64,000 nucleotides of DNA from NCBI RefSeq assembly GCF_030411995.1, contig NZ_JASNRC010000007.1, forward strand, positions 288,551 to 352,550, written 5' to 3'. The notes beneath the pieces are model-generated. The model saw only the letters and a program-made list of their open reading frames with translations, did no database searches and had not been told where the DNA came from. Source of the DNA: Massilia sp. YIM B02769. Its GTDB lineage: Bacteria; Pseudomonadota; Gammaproteobacteria; Burkholderiales; Burkholderiaceae_D. Below are positions 9,233 through 21,237 of this stretch, piece by piece. The stretch's first letter is position 1. The number at the start of each line of letters is the position of its first letter. The position numbers and the translations under genes are program-made.

Positions 9233-10359
9233 GCTGGGCCTACTCCCGAGAAAAGCGTGGTGTTCTGTTCGAGCGCGCCGCTTGGCAGCGCCTTCGTCTT
9301 CTTGGCGGCGGCGAAATCGAGCATGCGGTCGATGGCGCGCACGGCTTCCTTGCCGATGACCGGGTCGACGAAGACCTCGTTCGCGCCGGATTCGAGCACG
9401 TCGGCCAGGTTCTTCAGGCCGTTCATCGCCATCCACGGGCAGTGCGCGCAGCTTTTGCAGGTGGCGCTGTTGCCGGCGGTCGGGGCTTCGATGAAGGTCT
9501 TGCCCGGCGCGGCCATGCGCATCTTGTGCAGGATGCCGTTGTCGGTGGCGACGATGAAGGTGGTGGCGTCCATTGTTTGCGCGGCGGTGATCAGCTGGGT
9601 GGTCGAACCGACCACGTCGGCCTGGGCCACCACGTTGCTTGGGGACTCGGGGTGCACCAGCACTTTCGCGCCAGGGTGCTCGATCTTCAGCAAATCGAGT
9701 TCGATGCCCTTGAATTCGTCGTGCACCAGGCAGGAGCCCTGCCACAGCAGCATGTCGGCGCCGGTCTGCTTCTGGATGTAGGAACCCAGGTGGCGGTCAG
9801 GCGCCCACAGGATCTTCTTGCCCTGCTCGTGCAGGTGCCTGACGATGTCGAGGCCGATCGACGAGGTCACCATCCAGTCGGCGCGTGCCTTCACGGCGGC
9901 GCTGGTATTCGCGTAGACGACCACGGTGCGGTCCGGATGCTGGTCGCAGAAAGCCGCGAATTCGTCGGCCGGGCAGCCCAGGTCGAGCGAGCAGGTCGCG
10001 TCCAGGTCTGGCATCAGGATGGTCTTCTCGGGGCTGAGGATCTTTGCGGTCTCGCCCATGAAGCGCACGCCGGCCACGACCAGGGTCTTGGCCGGGTGGT
10101 CGCGGCCGAAGCGCGCCATTTCCAGGGAATCGGAGACGCAGCCGCCGGTTTCCTCGGCCAGGTCCTGCAGGTCGGGGTCGACGTAATAGTGGGCGACCAG
10201 GACCGCCTGTTTCTCTTTCAAGAGGCGCCGGATGCGGTCCTTGAGTGCCGTCTTTTCGTCAGGCGATGGCGTTGCGGGGACCTTGGCCCAGGCGTGGGCG
10301 GTGCAGGCGGCGCCGTCTTGCGGGTGGTCGTATTCGAAGGTTTTGATCGGGATGTTCAT
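9229..10359 (-). CDS. nadA: Quinolinate synthase A
   Basis: The 376-residue [4Fe-4S] enzyme condenses iminoaspartate with dihydroxyacetone phosphate to quinolinate. The three cluster cysteines fit [23 protein letters not shown] and the C-terminal [13 protein letters not shown]. Other markers are [33 protein letters not shown] and VHPESP. The gene is first in a two-gene operon with nadC. The approximately 85-bp gap to ybiT upstream contains a REP-like palindrome. With nadB nearby, the set feeds NAD biosynthesis. Confidence 0.98.
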   Translation of the reverse strand: MNIPIKTFEYDHPQDGAACTAHAWAKVPATPSPDEKTALKDRIRRLLKEKQAVLVAHYYVDPDLQDLAEETGGCVSDSLEMARFGRDHPAKTLVVAGVRFMGETAKILSPEKTILMPDLDATCSLDLGCPADEFAAFCDQHPDRTVVVYANTSAAVKARADWMVTSSIGLDIVRHLHEQGKKILWAPDRHLGSYIQKQTGADMLLWQGSCLVHDEFKGIELDLLKIEHPGAKVLVHPESPSNVVAQADVVGSTTQLITAAQTMDATTFIVATDNGILHKMRMAAPGKTFIEAPTAGNSATCKSCAHCPWMAMNGLKNLADVLESGANEVFVDPVIGKEAVRAIDRMLDFAAAKKTKALPSGALEQNTTLFSGVGPA

Positions 10360-10418
10360 CGCAGCAGATTCGTCAATGAATACAAAACCGGCGCCGGATG
10401 ATGCGGCGCCGGTCGGAG

Positions 10419-10443
10419 CGGTGGGTTCGAGAACCCACCCTAC
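10419..10443. repeat. Short palindromic REP-like element
   Basis: The palindrome GTGGGTTC-GA-GAACCCAC followed by CCTAC lies directly before the ybiT stop codon on the minus strand. It has the same architecture as the element at 8346, with different but compensating stem bases. Confidence 0.65.
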
Positions 10444-12045
<1,602 letters not shown>

Positions 12046-12167
12046 TGGTGTGACCTCTAGCGAAGTTTGCGATTAACCTGCTATTTTACCACCGGCAGGC
12101 CCGGTTGGAGGGCGCTGCGGCGCAAGGACAGGTTGATCGTTCAGGAAATGTTGCCGCTCGCGGCGCT

Positions 12168-13085
12168 TCAGGCGCAACGCAGCGTTGGATAGTCGGATAG
12201 CCGCAGGCTGAAGCCCTCGCCGTCCGACACCAGGCGCGCCTGGGCGCCGAAGGGTATCGTCACCCGGCGCGGGCCGTGGCCGAAGCTCAGGCCGGTCAGC
12301 ACCGGCAGCGGCAAGGTGGCGCGCAGGTGGGCCAGCATGGCGTCGAAATCGTAGCCGTTGTCCATCGGCCCCAGCTTGTAGCCGGAGAAGTCGCCCAGCA
12401 GCACGGCCCGCTGCCCTGCCAGCACCCCGGCCTGCATCAGCTGCAGCAGCATGCGCTCCACCCGGAACGGGTGCTCGGCAATATCTTCCAGGTACAAAAT
12501 GCCGCCGTCGATGCGTGGGAAATAATCGGTGCCGACCAGCGAGGCTAGCATCGCCAGGTTGCCGCCCCAGATGGTGCCGCTCACGTCCAGCGCAGGGTTG
12601 CCGCAAGCCTGCTCGGTAATCGTGTGCGTCGGCCCCGCCAGGCAGGACCAGAACTGGTCGAGCGTGAAGTCGACCGGTTCAAGCGCGCCGAAGTCGCCCG
12701 CCAGCATCGGCCCGGCATAGCTGAGCGCGCCGGTCCTGGCATACAGGCCCATGTGCAGGGCCGTGATATCGGAAAAGCCGACGAACAACTTGCCGCTGCG
12801 CGCCAGGCGCTCGAAATCGATCTGCGGCAGCAGGCGCGTCATGCCATAGCCGCCGCGCAGCGCCATCACGACCTGCACGTCCGGGTTGTCGGCCGCCGCA
12901 TACAGCTGGGCCAGGCGCGCTTCGTCGGTGCCGCCGAAGCGCAGGTGCACCGCCTCGGGATCGTAGTAATTGTGGACCAGGCAGCCGTGGGCTTCGAGGC
13001 GGGCGATGCCGCGGGCGACGGCGTCGAGGTCGTGCGTGTGGCCGGCGGGCGCGACGATCGCGATGCCGAGTTGGGAAGTGATCAC
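12168..13085 (-). CDS. ldcA: LD-carboxypeptidase (murein tetrapeptide carboxypeptidase, peptidase S66)
   Basis: The 305-residue enzyme trims the terminal D-Ala from recycled muropeptide tetrapeptides in the cytoplasm. S66 features are GIAIVAPAGH at the start, MALRGGYGMTRLLPQIDFE, the LFVGFSDITALHMGL serine elbow, GNLAMLASLVGTDYFP, and ILYLEDIAEHPFRVERML with the catalytic acid region. GLSFGHGPRR supplies the His. Translation starts at GTG (13085), overlapping the stop of the upstream alpha/beta hydrolase (GTGA), so the two are coupled. Confidence 0.93.
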   Translation of the reverse strand: MITSQLGIAIVAPAGHTHDLDAVARGIARLEAHGCLVHNYYDPEAVHLRFGGTDEARLAQLYAAADNPDVQVVMALRGGYGMTRLLPQIDFERLARSGKLFVGFSDITALHMGLYARTGALSYAGPMLAGDFGALEPVDFTLDQFWSCLAGPTHTITEQACGNPALDVSGTIWGGNLAMLASLVGTDYFPRIDGGILYLEDIAEHPFRVERMLLQLMQAGVLAGQRAVLLGDFSGYKLGPMDNGYDFDAMLAHLRATLPLPVLTGLSFGHGPRRVTIPFGAQARLVSDGEGFSLRLSDYPTLRCA

Positions 13086-14020
13086 TGTTTGACGAAGAGG
13101 CGCGGTGTTAAGTCGAAAGCCATCTTACCGCGCGCATGGGCGTCGATCAAGGCAAGCATCCGCTCGTTCAGCTGGGCCGGCAGGTCGTGGCCCATGCCTT
13201 CGATGACCTCCAGGCGCGCCCCCGGCACCTGGGCCGCCAGGTCTTCGGCGCAGGCCAGCGGCACCAGCGGGTCGCGGGCGCCGTGGATTACCAGGGTCGG
13301 CGCGGCGATCGTGTGCAGCAGCGCGGAGCGGTCGGCGGCGCCGGTGATGGCCAGCATCTGGCGCGTGACCCCGGCCGGGCAATAGCAGCGCCGCAGCGAA
13401 CGGGCGGCGCGCCGGCGCAGCTGCTTTTCCGGCGTCGGATAGGCCGGGCTGCCGATGGCTTGCTGCACCGCCACCGCATGGTCGATCAGCGCTTCGACGT
13501 CGCGGGTGTCGGCCGGCCGCGACAGCAGCGCATGGCGCGCGCTCGGGGTCGGTCCGGGCAGCCCGCGCCGCCCGCTGCTCGACATGATGGCGGTGAGGCT
13601 GAGCACGCGCTGCGGATGGCGCGCCGCCAGGATCTGGGCCACCATGCCGCCCATCGAGACCCCGACCAGGTGGGCGCGCGCGATGCCGAGCGCGCTGAGG
13701 ACGCCGAGCGCATCCTCGGCCATGTCGTCCAGGCCGTAAGGCGGCTTGAACGGCAGGCCCAGGCGGGCCGCCAAGGCGTGCTTGATCCAGCTCCAGACGG
13801 GGTTGGGCTTGCCGGCGCGGTCGAATTTGGTGGACAGGCCGCTGTCGCGGTTGTCGAAGCGGATGACGTAGAAACCCAGTTCGACCAGGCCGTCGACGAA
13901 TTCGTCGGGCCAATTGGTGAGCTGCATGCCCAGGCCGTGCAGCAACAGCACCGGCGTGGACTTGGCGTCGCCGGCGGTGTCGAAGGCAATGCGGATGCCG
14001 TTGGCGCTCAGCGTCGGCAT
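13082..14020 (-). CDS. Alpha/beta hydrolase
   Basis: The product is about 312 residues when started at the ATG at 14020; an in-frame reading frame extends 62 codons further upstream without a better start signal. Alpha/beta hydrolase features are LLLHGLGMQLTNWPDEF (oxyanion HG), VIRFDNRDSGLS, the nucleophile elbow LVGVSMGGMVAQ, LVIHGARDPLVPL (acid) and EGMGHDLP (His). All triad residues are in place, unlike the hydrolases at 3130 and 3969. It is coupled to ldcA by a GTGA overlap. The substrate is unknown; the family includes esterases and dienelactone-type hydrolases. Confidence 0.85.
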   Translation of the reverse strand: MPTLSANGIRIAFDTAGDAKSTPVLLLHGLGMQLTNWPDEFVDGLVELGFYVIRFDNRDSGLSTKFDRAGKPNPVWSWIKHALAARLGLPFKPPYGLDDMAEDALGVLSALGIARAHLVGVSMGGMVAQILAARHPQRVLSLTAIMSSSGRRGLPGPTPSARHALLSRPADTRDVEALIDHAVAVQQAIGSPAYPTPEKQLRRRAARSLRRCYCPAGVTRQMLAITGAADRSALLHTIAAPTLVIHGARDPLVPLACAEDLAAQVPGARLEVIEGMGHDLPAQLNERMLALIDAHARGKMAFDLTPRLFVKQ

Positions 14021-14219
14021 GGCGGCTGGGCCGGCGTACGACAGTGCCGGCTTGTGCGTGGGTTGAATGGGTTCGGGCAAAACACGGCTGGTCTCCTGGA
14101 CTGCCTGTCGGCAGTGCGAAAACCAGCATAGCATTTTCAGCGCGGCGGCGGCGCTCAGGGGCAAGCGTGCGCCGGGTGCATGGCGTGGCTGCGGTAGCCG
14201 CGCCACACGCCCGTGGCGC

Positions 14220-15240
<1,021 letters not shown>

Positions 15241-15243
15241 CAG

Positions 15244-15879
15244 TCAGGGAATCTGCAAAAGTTTATGGGTCTGGAGGCTGAGCTTCCACTTCGGGTTGCG
15301 GCGGCAGGTCTCGATCGCCAGGCGCGTGTTGTGCGCGGCCAGCGGGCCATCCATCGGCTGCACGAAGAAGTTCTCGAAATCCAGGTGCTCGTAGGCGGCC
15401 AGGTCCTGGTTCGCCTGCGGAATCACGACCTTGATTTCATTGCCCTTCTCGACCACCAGCGTCGAGCCCATCTTGGGGCTGACGCAGATCCAGTCGACGC
15501 CGGCCGGGACCGGCAGCGTGCCGTTGGTCTCGATGGCGATCGTGAAGCCGCGCGCATGCATGGCCTCGATCAGGGCCGTGTCCAGCTGCAGCAGCGGTTC
15601 GCCGCCGGTGAAGACCACGTACTTGCTCGGCGCATAGGTGGCCGGCCACAGGCCGTCGATCTCGGCGGCCAGGCTGGCGGCGTCGCGGAACTTGCCGCCG
15701 CGTTCGCCGTCGGTGCCGACGAAATCGGTGTCGCAGAACTGGCAGATCGAGGTGGCCCGGTCCGCTTCGCGCCCGGTCCACAGGTTGCAGCCGGAGAAGC
15801 GGCAGAACACGGCCGGCCGCCCGGCATGGGCGCCTTCGCCCTGCAAGGTGTAGAAAATCTCTTTGATGCTGTAAGTCAC
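15244..15879 (-). CDS. queE: 7-carboxy-7-deazaguanine synthase (radical SAM)
   Basis: The 211-residue radical SAM enzyme contracts 6-carboxytetrahydropterin to 7-carboxy-7-deazaguanine. The cluster motif is the expanded CX14CX2C form (GCNLWTG...SICQFCDTDF) known from Burkholderiales QueE. Family markers are YSIKEIFYTLQGEGAHAGRPAVFCR at the N-terminus and VVFTGGEPLLQLD (SAM-binding GGE). It leads the queE-queD-tadA operon. No preQ1-type riboswitch is apparent in the 190 bp upstream. Confidence 0.96.
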   Translation of the reverse strand: MTYSIKEIFYTLQGEGAHAGRPAVFCRFSGCNLWTGREADRATSICQFCDTDFVGTDGERGGKFRDAASLAAEIDGLWPATYAPSKYVVFTGGEPLLQLDTALIEAMHARGFTIAIETNGTLPVPAGVDWICVSPKMGSTLVVEKGNEIKVVIPQANQDLAAYEHLDFENFFVQPMDGPLAAHNTRLAIETCRRNPKWKLSLQTHKLLQIP

Positions 15880-16067
15880 AGTAAGCCTCTCGTCAACCGG
15901 CCATTATAACCGCCCGCCACCCCGCTTGCCGACCCCTCCCCCTTTCCGGCCGCCGGAGTGTGGCTATTGCCATACGGCACGGACTTTGATGACCCACAAG
16001 GACCCCGCCTGCGACAAGCGGTAACTTGAGTGCCGGAAAGTTCTGATAACCCGTAAGAAGGATCGCC

Positions 16068-16985
16068 ATGAAGACTCCGCTTCTCCGACCAGCCGGCTAC
16101 CTCCCTGCCCTGATGATCCTGGGCGCCTGCGTGGCCGGCGCGGGCATCCCGGGCAGCGCCTTTCCGTCCTCGACCGTCACCGCCCTGATCTGGCTGCTGG
16201 GCGCCGCCGGTGCGCTCTGCCTGCTGCTGCGGCGCGGGATCGATCTCGACGACCGCGCGCGCGAGCTGTCCGCCCGCCTGTGCCTGGAGCAGAAGGCGCG
16301 CCAGGTGGCGGAAGGCTCGTTGCAGGACACCCAGGCCGTGCTGACCCGCCTGGTGCGCCAGCAGGAAGGCGTGCGCGAAGGCGAACGCAGGCGCATCGCA
16401 CGCGACATCGACGACGAAGTCGGGCAAGTGCTGGTCGCCTTGCGCGCGGAAATGTCGCTGCTGCAGGTGGCAAGCGCCGGTATCCACCCCGCCACCCACC
16501 AAAAGACCAGCGCCATGATCGTCACCGTCGACCTGGCGCTGCGCTCGCTCCGGGTGCTGGCCGGCGAGCTGCGTCCGCTGGCGGCCGGCGAAAGCCTGGG
16601 CGACGCGATGGCGCGCCAGCTGGCCGACTTCAGCCGCCTGCACGGCATCGGCCACCGCTTCGACCTGCAGCCCGAGATTGACGCACCGGCCGGCGAACGC
16701 GAAGGCGACGCCCTGCTCTACCGGTCGCTGCAGGAAGCGCTGGCGAACATCGCGCGTGCCGGCCGCGCCACCCGGGTCCGCGTCCAGCTCAGCCGCAACG
16801 CCAGCCGCCTGAGCCTGTGCATCGAGGACGACGGCGACACGGCCGGCGACTGCGATTGCGGCCTCGCCGCCCTGCGCGAGCGGGTGAAAAGCGGCGGCGG
16901 CGCCCTGCGTACCGAAGCGCTGCCGGGCGGCGGCACCCGGATGGCGATCGCGCTATCCGGAATGGGTGGGGTGGTCCCGGGCTGA
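16068..16985 (+). CDS. Membrane NarX/UhpB-type histidine kinase homologue lacking the phospho-acceptor His
   Basis: The 305-residue protein has two N-terminal hydrophobic segments (about 11-28 and 36-54), a coiled-coil-prone linker, a HisKA_3-like dimerisation helix and a C-terminal HATPase domain (QEALANIARAGRATRVRV, IEDDGD, GLAALRERVKSGGGAL, PGGGTRMAI). In the HisKA_3 motif the usual ARELHD reads ARDIDD: the phosphorylated His is Asp115 (codon GAC). The N-box is partly altered (NIARAG for NxxRHA). No response regulator is adjacent; a diguanylate cyclase follows. It may be a pseudokinase, a phosphatase or a partner of another kinase. AAGGAT precedes the start. Confidence 0.8.
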   Translation: MKTPLLRPAGYLPALMILGACVAGAGIPGSAFPSSTVTALIWLLGAAGALCLLLRRGIDLDDRARELSARLCLEQKARQVAEGSLQDTQAVLTRLVRQQEGVREGERRRIARDIDDEVGQVLVALRAEMSLLQVASAGIHPATHQKTSAMIVTVDLALRSLRVLAGELRPLAAGESLGDAMARQLADFSRLHGIGHRFDLQPEIDAPAGEREGDALLYRSLQEALANIARAGRATRVRVQLSRNASRLSLCIEDDGDTAGDCDCGLAALRERVKSGGGALRTEALPGGGTRMAIALSGMGGVVPG

Positions 16986-17112
16986 GAAGTCAAGCCTGTG
17001 AGTATTGCTGTACGTCAATAGCGTCGGAGGCCAGCGGTAGCAGAATCGGTCCTTGTCAGCGATCAATAGATTGCTCAAGGGACACTTCTCAACCGACTTT
17101 GAAGGCCGCCTG

Positions 17113-18129
17113 ATGACCAGCACAAGCATGCAGCGCTCGCTCGACGCGACACCCGGAATCGTCGCGCACGGCAAGGACCTCGGTTTCGCCCACCAGTTGA
17201 TGGAAACCCTGGCGATCCCGGTGTTCGTCCTCGACAGCAATGCCCATGTCCTGATCTGGAACCGTGCCTGCGAGCGCCTGACCGGCGTGCCCGCCGAAGA
17301 AATCGTCGGTACCGATCACCACTGGCGCTGCTTCTACGACCATCCGCGCCCTACCCTGGCCGACCTGGTGCTGCAGAATCGCACCGACGAGATCCGCCAC
17401 ATCTACCCGCGCCACGGCAAGCCGCAAGTGGCAAGCTCGCATTTGTCGGTCGAAACCTGGTGCGACATGCCGCGCGCCGGCAAGCGGCGCTACCTGGCCG
17501 CCGACGCCAGCGCCCTCTTCGACCAGCACGGCCACGTGACGGCCGTGGTCGAATCGCTGCGCGACCTGACCGAGGAAAAGATGGCGCAGATGGCGCTGGA
17601 AAAGCTCGCAACCCGCGACGGCCTGACCGGCCTGGCGAACCGCCGCTGCTTCGACGATACCCTGAACGCCGAATGGCAGCGCGCCCTGCGCCAGCACCAG
17701 CCGCTGTCGCTGCTGATGGTCGACGTCGACAATTTCAAGGCTTATAACGATGCCCACGGCCACCTCGGCGGCGACGAATGCCTGAAGCGGATCGCCACCG
17801 CGGTCGCCAGCGAAATGCGCGCCAACGACCTGGTGGCGCGCTATGGCGGCGAGGAATTCGCCGTGATCCTGCCGAACCAGTCGCTGAAGGGCGCGGCGAT
17901 TGTCGCCGAGCGCATCCGGCGCCGCGTCGAGCACCTGCGCGTGCCCCTGTACGCGGCAAACGGCCAGGCGCCGACCCAGCATGTGACGGTCTCGATCGGC
18001 GCCGCCACCGCGATTGCCGGGCTTGAGAACGATGCCAGCCAGCTGGTCGCGATTGCCGACGCCGCCCTGTACCGCGCCAAGCACCTTGGCCGCAACCGCA
18101 TCAGCCTGCCGCTGGCCGAACCGGGCTGA
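17113..18129 (+). CDS. PAS-GGEEF diguanylate cyclase
   Basis: The protein is 338 residues from the ATG at 17113, which has GAAGG 8 bp upstream; a TTG 20 codons earlier is possible but weaker. A PAS domain (about 25-155; VFVLDSNAHVLIWNRACERLTG, DLTEEK) precedes a GGDEF domain. The active-site loop is GGEEF (245-249), and the product-inhibition I-site RxxD is RAND at 236-239, five residues upstream. It synthesises cyclic di-GMP from GTP, with likely feedback inhibition. There are no membrane segments, so sensing is cytoplasmic. It follows the histidine-less kinase by about 130 bp and may be functionally linked to it. Confidence 0.93.
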   Translation: MTSTSMQRSLDATPGIVAHGKDLGFAHQLMETLAIPVFVLDSNAHVLIWNRACERLTGVPAEEIVGTDHHWRCFYDHPRPTLADLVLQNRTDEIRHIYPRHGKPQVASSHLSVETWCDMPRAGKRRYLAADASALFDQHGHVTAVVESLRDLTEEKMAQMALEKLATRDGLTGLANRRCFDDTLNAEWQRALRQHQPLSLLMVDVDNFKAYNDAHGHLGGDECLKRIATAVASEMRANDLVARYGGEEFAVILPNQSLKGAAIVAERIRRRVEHLRVPLYAANGQAPTQHVTVSIGAATAIAGLENDASQLVAIADAALYRAKHLGRNRISLPLAEPG

Positions 18130-18227
18130 ACGGGGCTGAACCGGGCTGGCATGCATACCTTGTAAAGCTGTTCATTCCCTGGGGAATATCTTATGCTTCG
18201 TGCCAGATTTTTTCCCAAGGAGATCCT

Positions 18228-21086
18228 GTGTCGAAACTCTTCCCGATGGCGCTGCTCGCGCTGTCCGCTCCGGTATGCACGCTGCCCGCGCAGGCGGCCC
18301 CGGCCAAACCTGTCACGAATAATGCGGCCGGCAACGACGTCCTGCCCTTCAAGGCCACCGAAAAGACCCTGGCCAACGGCCTGAAGGTGATCGTGGTGCC
18401 GACCGGCTTCCCGAACCTGGTGTCGGTGACGATCCCGGTGCAAACCGGTTCGCGCAACGAAGTCGAGCCGGGCAAGTCGGGCTTCGCCCACTTCTTCGAG
18501 CACATGATGTTCCGCGGGACGAAGGCTTACCCGCCCGAGAAATACCAGGAAGTCATCACCAGGGCCGGCGCGCGCCAGAACGCCTACACCAGCGACGACC
18601 TGACGAACTACTACACCACCTTCGCCAAGGAAGACCTGGAAACCGTGCTGAAGGTGGAAGCCGACCGCTTCCAGCACCTGTCCTATCCGATCGAAGCCTT
18701 CAAGACCGAATCGCGCGCCGTGCTGGGCGAATACAACAAGAACAGCGCGAACCCGATGCAGAAGCTGTTCGAGGTGCAGCGCGACGCCGCCTTCACCACC
18801 CACACGTATAAACACACCACGATGGGCTTCCTGAAGGACATCGAGGACATGCCGAACCAGTACGAATACTCGAAGGTCTTCTTCGACCGCTGGTACCGTC
18901 CGGAACGCACCACCATCATCGTCGCCGGCGACGTCGAGCCGCAGAAGGCGATCGCCATGGTCGAGAAATATTGGGCCAAATGGCAGAAAGGCAGCTACAA
19001 CGCGCCGGTGCCGGCCGAACCCGCCGCAAAAGGCGCCCTGTATCGCCACGTGCCGTGGCCAACCCCGACCCTGCCGCTGGTGACGGTCGCCTTCCGCGCC
19101 CCGGCCTTCTCGGATACGCAAAAGGACCAGGCCGCGCTGGCCATGCTGCTGTCGCTTTCCTTCGGCTCCACTTCGCCGCTGTACAAGCGCCTGGTGCAGG
19201 ACGAGCAAAAGGTCGATCAATTGTTCGACTACACGCCGAACCGCGTCGACCCTTCGCTGGCCACCATCGGCGCCCGCGTGAAAAAGCCGGCCGACGCGCT
19301 GTACGTGCGCGACGCCATCCTGCAGACCATCGCCCAGCTGCGCGACACCCCGGTTACCGAGAAGGAACTGGCGGACGCGAAGTCGGCAAACAAGTATGGC
19401 TTGATCCGCTCGCTCGACAACACCGAGCAGATCGCCGCCACGCTGGCCTCCTACGTCCACTTCAACCGTTCCTTCGGCACCCTGAACCGCTATTACCGCG
19501 TGGTCGACAGCTTGAGCCCGGCCGACCTGCAGGCGGCTGCGCGCAAGTACCTGGTCGACGACAGCATGGTGATCACCACCCTGGCCCACGACGCCCTGCC
19601 CGCCGGCATCGAGGCATTGCCGAAGCTGGCCAGCCTGGCGCCCAAGGCTTCGGATGCGAAGTTCGACGTGCTGGTGCAAAAGTCGGCCCTGCCGCAGGTG
19701 CGCTTCAAGCTGCTGTTCGCGGCAGGTTCGGCGCACGACCCGAAAGGCAAGGAAGGCCTGGCGGCGCTGACCGCAGCCATGGTCTCGGAAGCCGGTTCGC
19801 GCGAGCGCAAGATCGACGAGATCACCAAGTCGCTGTTCCCGCTGGCCGGCAGCTTCTCGGACCAGGTGGATAAGGAAATGACCACCTTCAGCGGCTCGAT
19901 CCACAAGGATAAATGGAACGAATTCCTGGACATCGCCCTGCCGCAGCTGATCGAGCCGGGCTTCCGCGAGGAAGACTTCCGCCGCCTGAAGGACGCGCAG
20001 AAGAATGCCCTGCTGCTCGACCTGAAGGACAACAACGAGGAAGAGTTTGGCAAGGAACGCCTGCAGGCCAATGTGTTCGCCGGCACTGGCTACGGCCATC
20101 CGGTACTCGGTACGGTGAAAGGCATCGACGCAATCACGCTCGACGACGTCAAGGCTTTCTACAAGCAGGCCTACACCGGGGGCGCGGTGCGCGTCGGCAT
20201 CTCGGGCGACGTCAGCGACGCCATGACCGCCGGGCTGAAGACCGCCCTGGCGCGCCTGCCGCAGGGCGCCGGCTTGCCGGCAACGCCTGTGCCGCAGGGC
20301 CGCAAGCCGCAGGGACTGGAAGTCGAGATCATCGAGAAGAACACCCGCGCCACCGCGATTTCGTTCGGCCTGCCTTTGGCGGTGACGCGTTCGCACCCGG
20401 ACTTCCCGGCCCTGTGGCTGGCCAAGACCTGGCTGGGCGAACACCGCGCCTCGAGCGCCCACCTGTACCAGCAGATCCGCGAACTGCGCGGCCTGAACTA
20501 CGGCGACTATGCCTACATCGAAGCCTTCCCGGGCGGTATGTACGGCTTCTTCCCGCGTCCTAACCTCGGCCGCAAGGCGCAGTTGTTCGAGGTCTGGATC
20601 CGTCCGGTGGCGCCGCAGAATGCCCACTTCACGCTGCGCCTGGCGCTGTCGGAACTGGGCAAGATGGTCGACAATGGCATTTCGCAGGACGACTTCGAGA
20701 CCACCCGCGGCTACCTGATGAAGAACGTGTTCGTGATGACCGCGACCCAGGACCAGCGCCTCGGCTACGCCCTCGATTCGCAGTGGTACAACACGCCGGA
20801 ATTCACGCAGATGATGCGTGACGGCCTGTCGAAGCTGACGGCGGCCGACGTGAATGCGGCGATCAGGAAGCACCTGTCGGCGAAGAACCTGTCGGTGGTC
20901 GTGATCACCAAGGATGCGGCCGGTCTGAAAGAGGCGCTGGTGTCGGATGCCTTCTCGCCGATCAAGTACGATGCGGCCAAGCCGCAGGCCGTGCTCGACG
21001 AAGACCAGGTAATCGGCAACATGAAGCTCGGCATCAAAGCCGGGAACGTGAAGATCACCCCGGCGGCGCAGGCGTTCGCGGAGTAA
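18228..21086 (+). CDS. Secreted M16-family zinc metallopeptidase (two-domain, pitrilysin type)
   Basis: The 952-residue protein has a signal peptide (about 1-24, ending PAQAA) and two M16 units in one chain. The inverted zinc motif HxxEH is HFFEH (88-92, in SGFAHFFEHMMF). The second half lacks such a motif and carries the usual non-catalytic partner fold, including the R/Y region YQQIRELRGLNYGDYAYIE. Translation starts at GTG 18228 behind AAGGAG. It should act in the periplasm on peptides. A strong hairpin terminator follows at 21164. Confidence 0.92.
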   Translation: MSKLFPMALLALSAPVCTLPAQAAPAKPVTNNAAGNDVLPFKATEKTLANGLKVIVVPTGFPNLVSVTIPVQTGSRNEVEPGKSGFAHFFEHMMFRGTKAYPPEKYQEVITRAGARQNAYTSDDLTNYYTTFAKEDLETVLKVEADRFQHLSYPIEAFKTESRAVLGEYNKNSANPMQKLFEVQRDAAFTTHTYKHTTMGFLKDIEDMPNQYEYSKVFFDRWYRPERTTIIVAGDVEPQKAIAMVEKYWAKWQKGSYNAPVPAEPAAKGALYRHVPWPTPTLPLVTVAFRAPAFSDTQKDQAALAMLLSLSFGSTSPLYKRLVQDEQKVDQLFDYTPNRVDPSLATIGARVKKPADALYVRDAILQTIAQLRDTPVTEKELADAKSANKYGLIRSLDNTEQIAATLASYVHFNRSFGTLNRYYRVVDSLSPADLQAAARKYLVDDSMVITTLAHDALPAGIEALPKLASLAPKASDAKFDVLVQKSALPQVRFKLLFAAGSAHDPKGKEGLAALTAAMVSEAGSRERKIDEITKSLFPLAGSFSDQVDKEMTTFSGSIHKDKWNEFLDIALPQLIEPGFREEDFRRLKDAQKNALLLDLKDNNEEEFGKERLQANVFAGTGYGHPVLGTVKGIDAITLDDVKAFYKQAYTGGAVRVGISGDVSDAMTAGLKTALARLPQGAGLPATPVPQGRKPQGLEVEIIEKNTRATAISFGLPLAVTRSHPDFPALWLAKTWLGEHRASSAHLYQQIRELRGLNYGDYAYIEAFPGGMYGFFPRPNLGRKAQLFEVWIRPVAPQNAHFTLRLALSELGKMVDNGISQDDFETTRGYLMKNVFVMTATQDQRLGYALDSQWYNTPEFTQMMRDGLSKLTAADVNAAIRKHLSAKNLSVVVITKDAAGLKEALVSDAFSPIKYDAAKPQAVLDEDQVIGNMKLGIKAGNVKITPAAQAFAE

Positions 21087-21163
21087 TCAGTTAAGCGCAG
21101 CTTAACGAAGCCGGACAAGGGTTAGCTGTGCTTAACCCAGCCGGCTGCGGTTGTGCCAAGACA

Positions 21164-21190
21164 AAGGGCGCCCTAGGGCGCCCTTCTTCG
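21164..21190 (+). terminator. Rho-independent terminator after the M16 peptidase gene
   Basis: A perfect 10-bp stem (AAGGGCGCCC, TA loop, GGGCGCCCTT) is followed by CTTCGTT. It lies between the convergent M16 gene and the DUF2382 gene, so it could serve both. Confidence 0.75.
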
Positions 21191-21237
21191 TTAACACCGG
21201 ACCGGCACGGTAGCGACCGGCCCGGCAGCGAACGCGA

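Noticed and set aside
15880..16067. preQ1 riboswitch before queE
   Set aside because: No compact pseudoknot with the A-rich tail is visible; the stretch is GC-rich and shared with the divergent kinase gene.
17841..20873. Long open frame of 1,010 codons opposite the M16 peptidase gene
   Set aside because: It is the antisense shadow of a high-GC, strongly biased gene; its Arg/Gln/Gly-rich product resembles no family, while the plus strand has a complete M16 peptidase.
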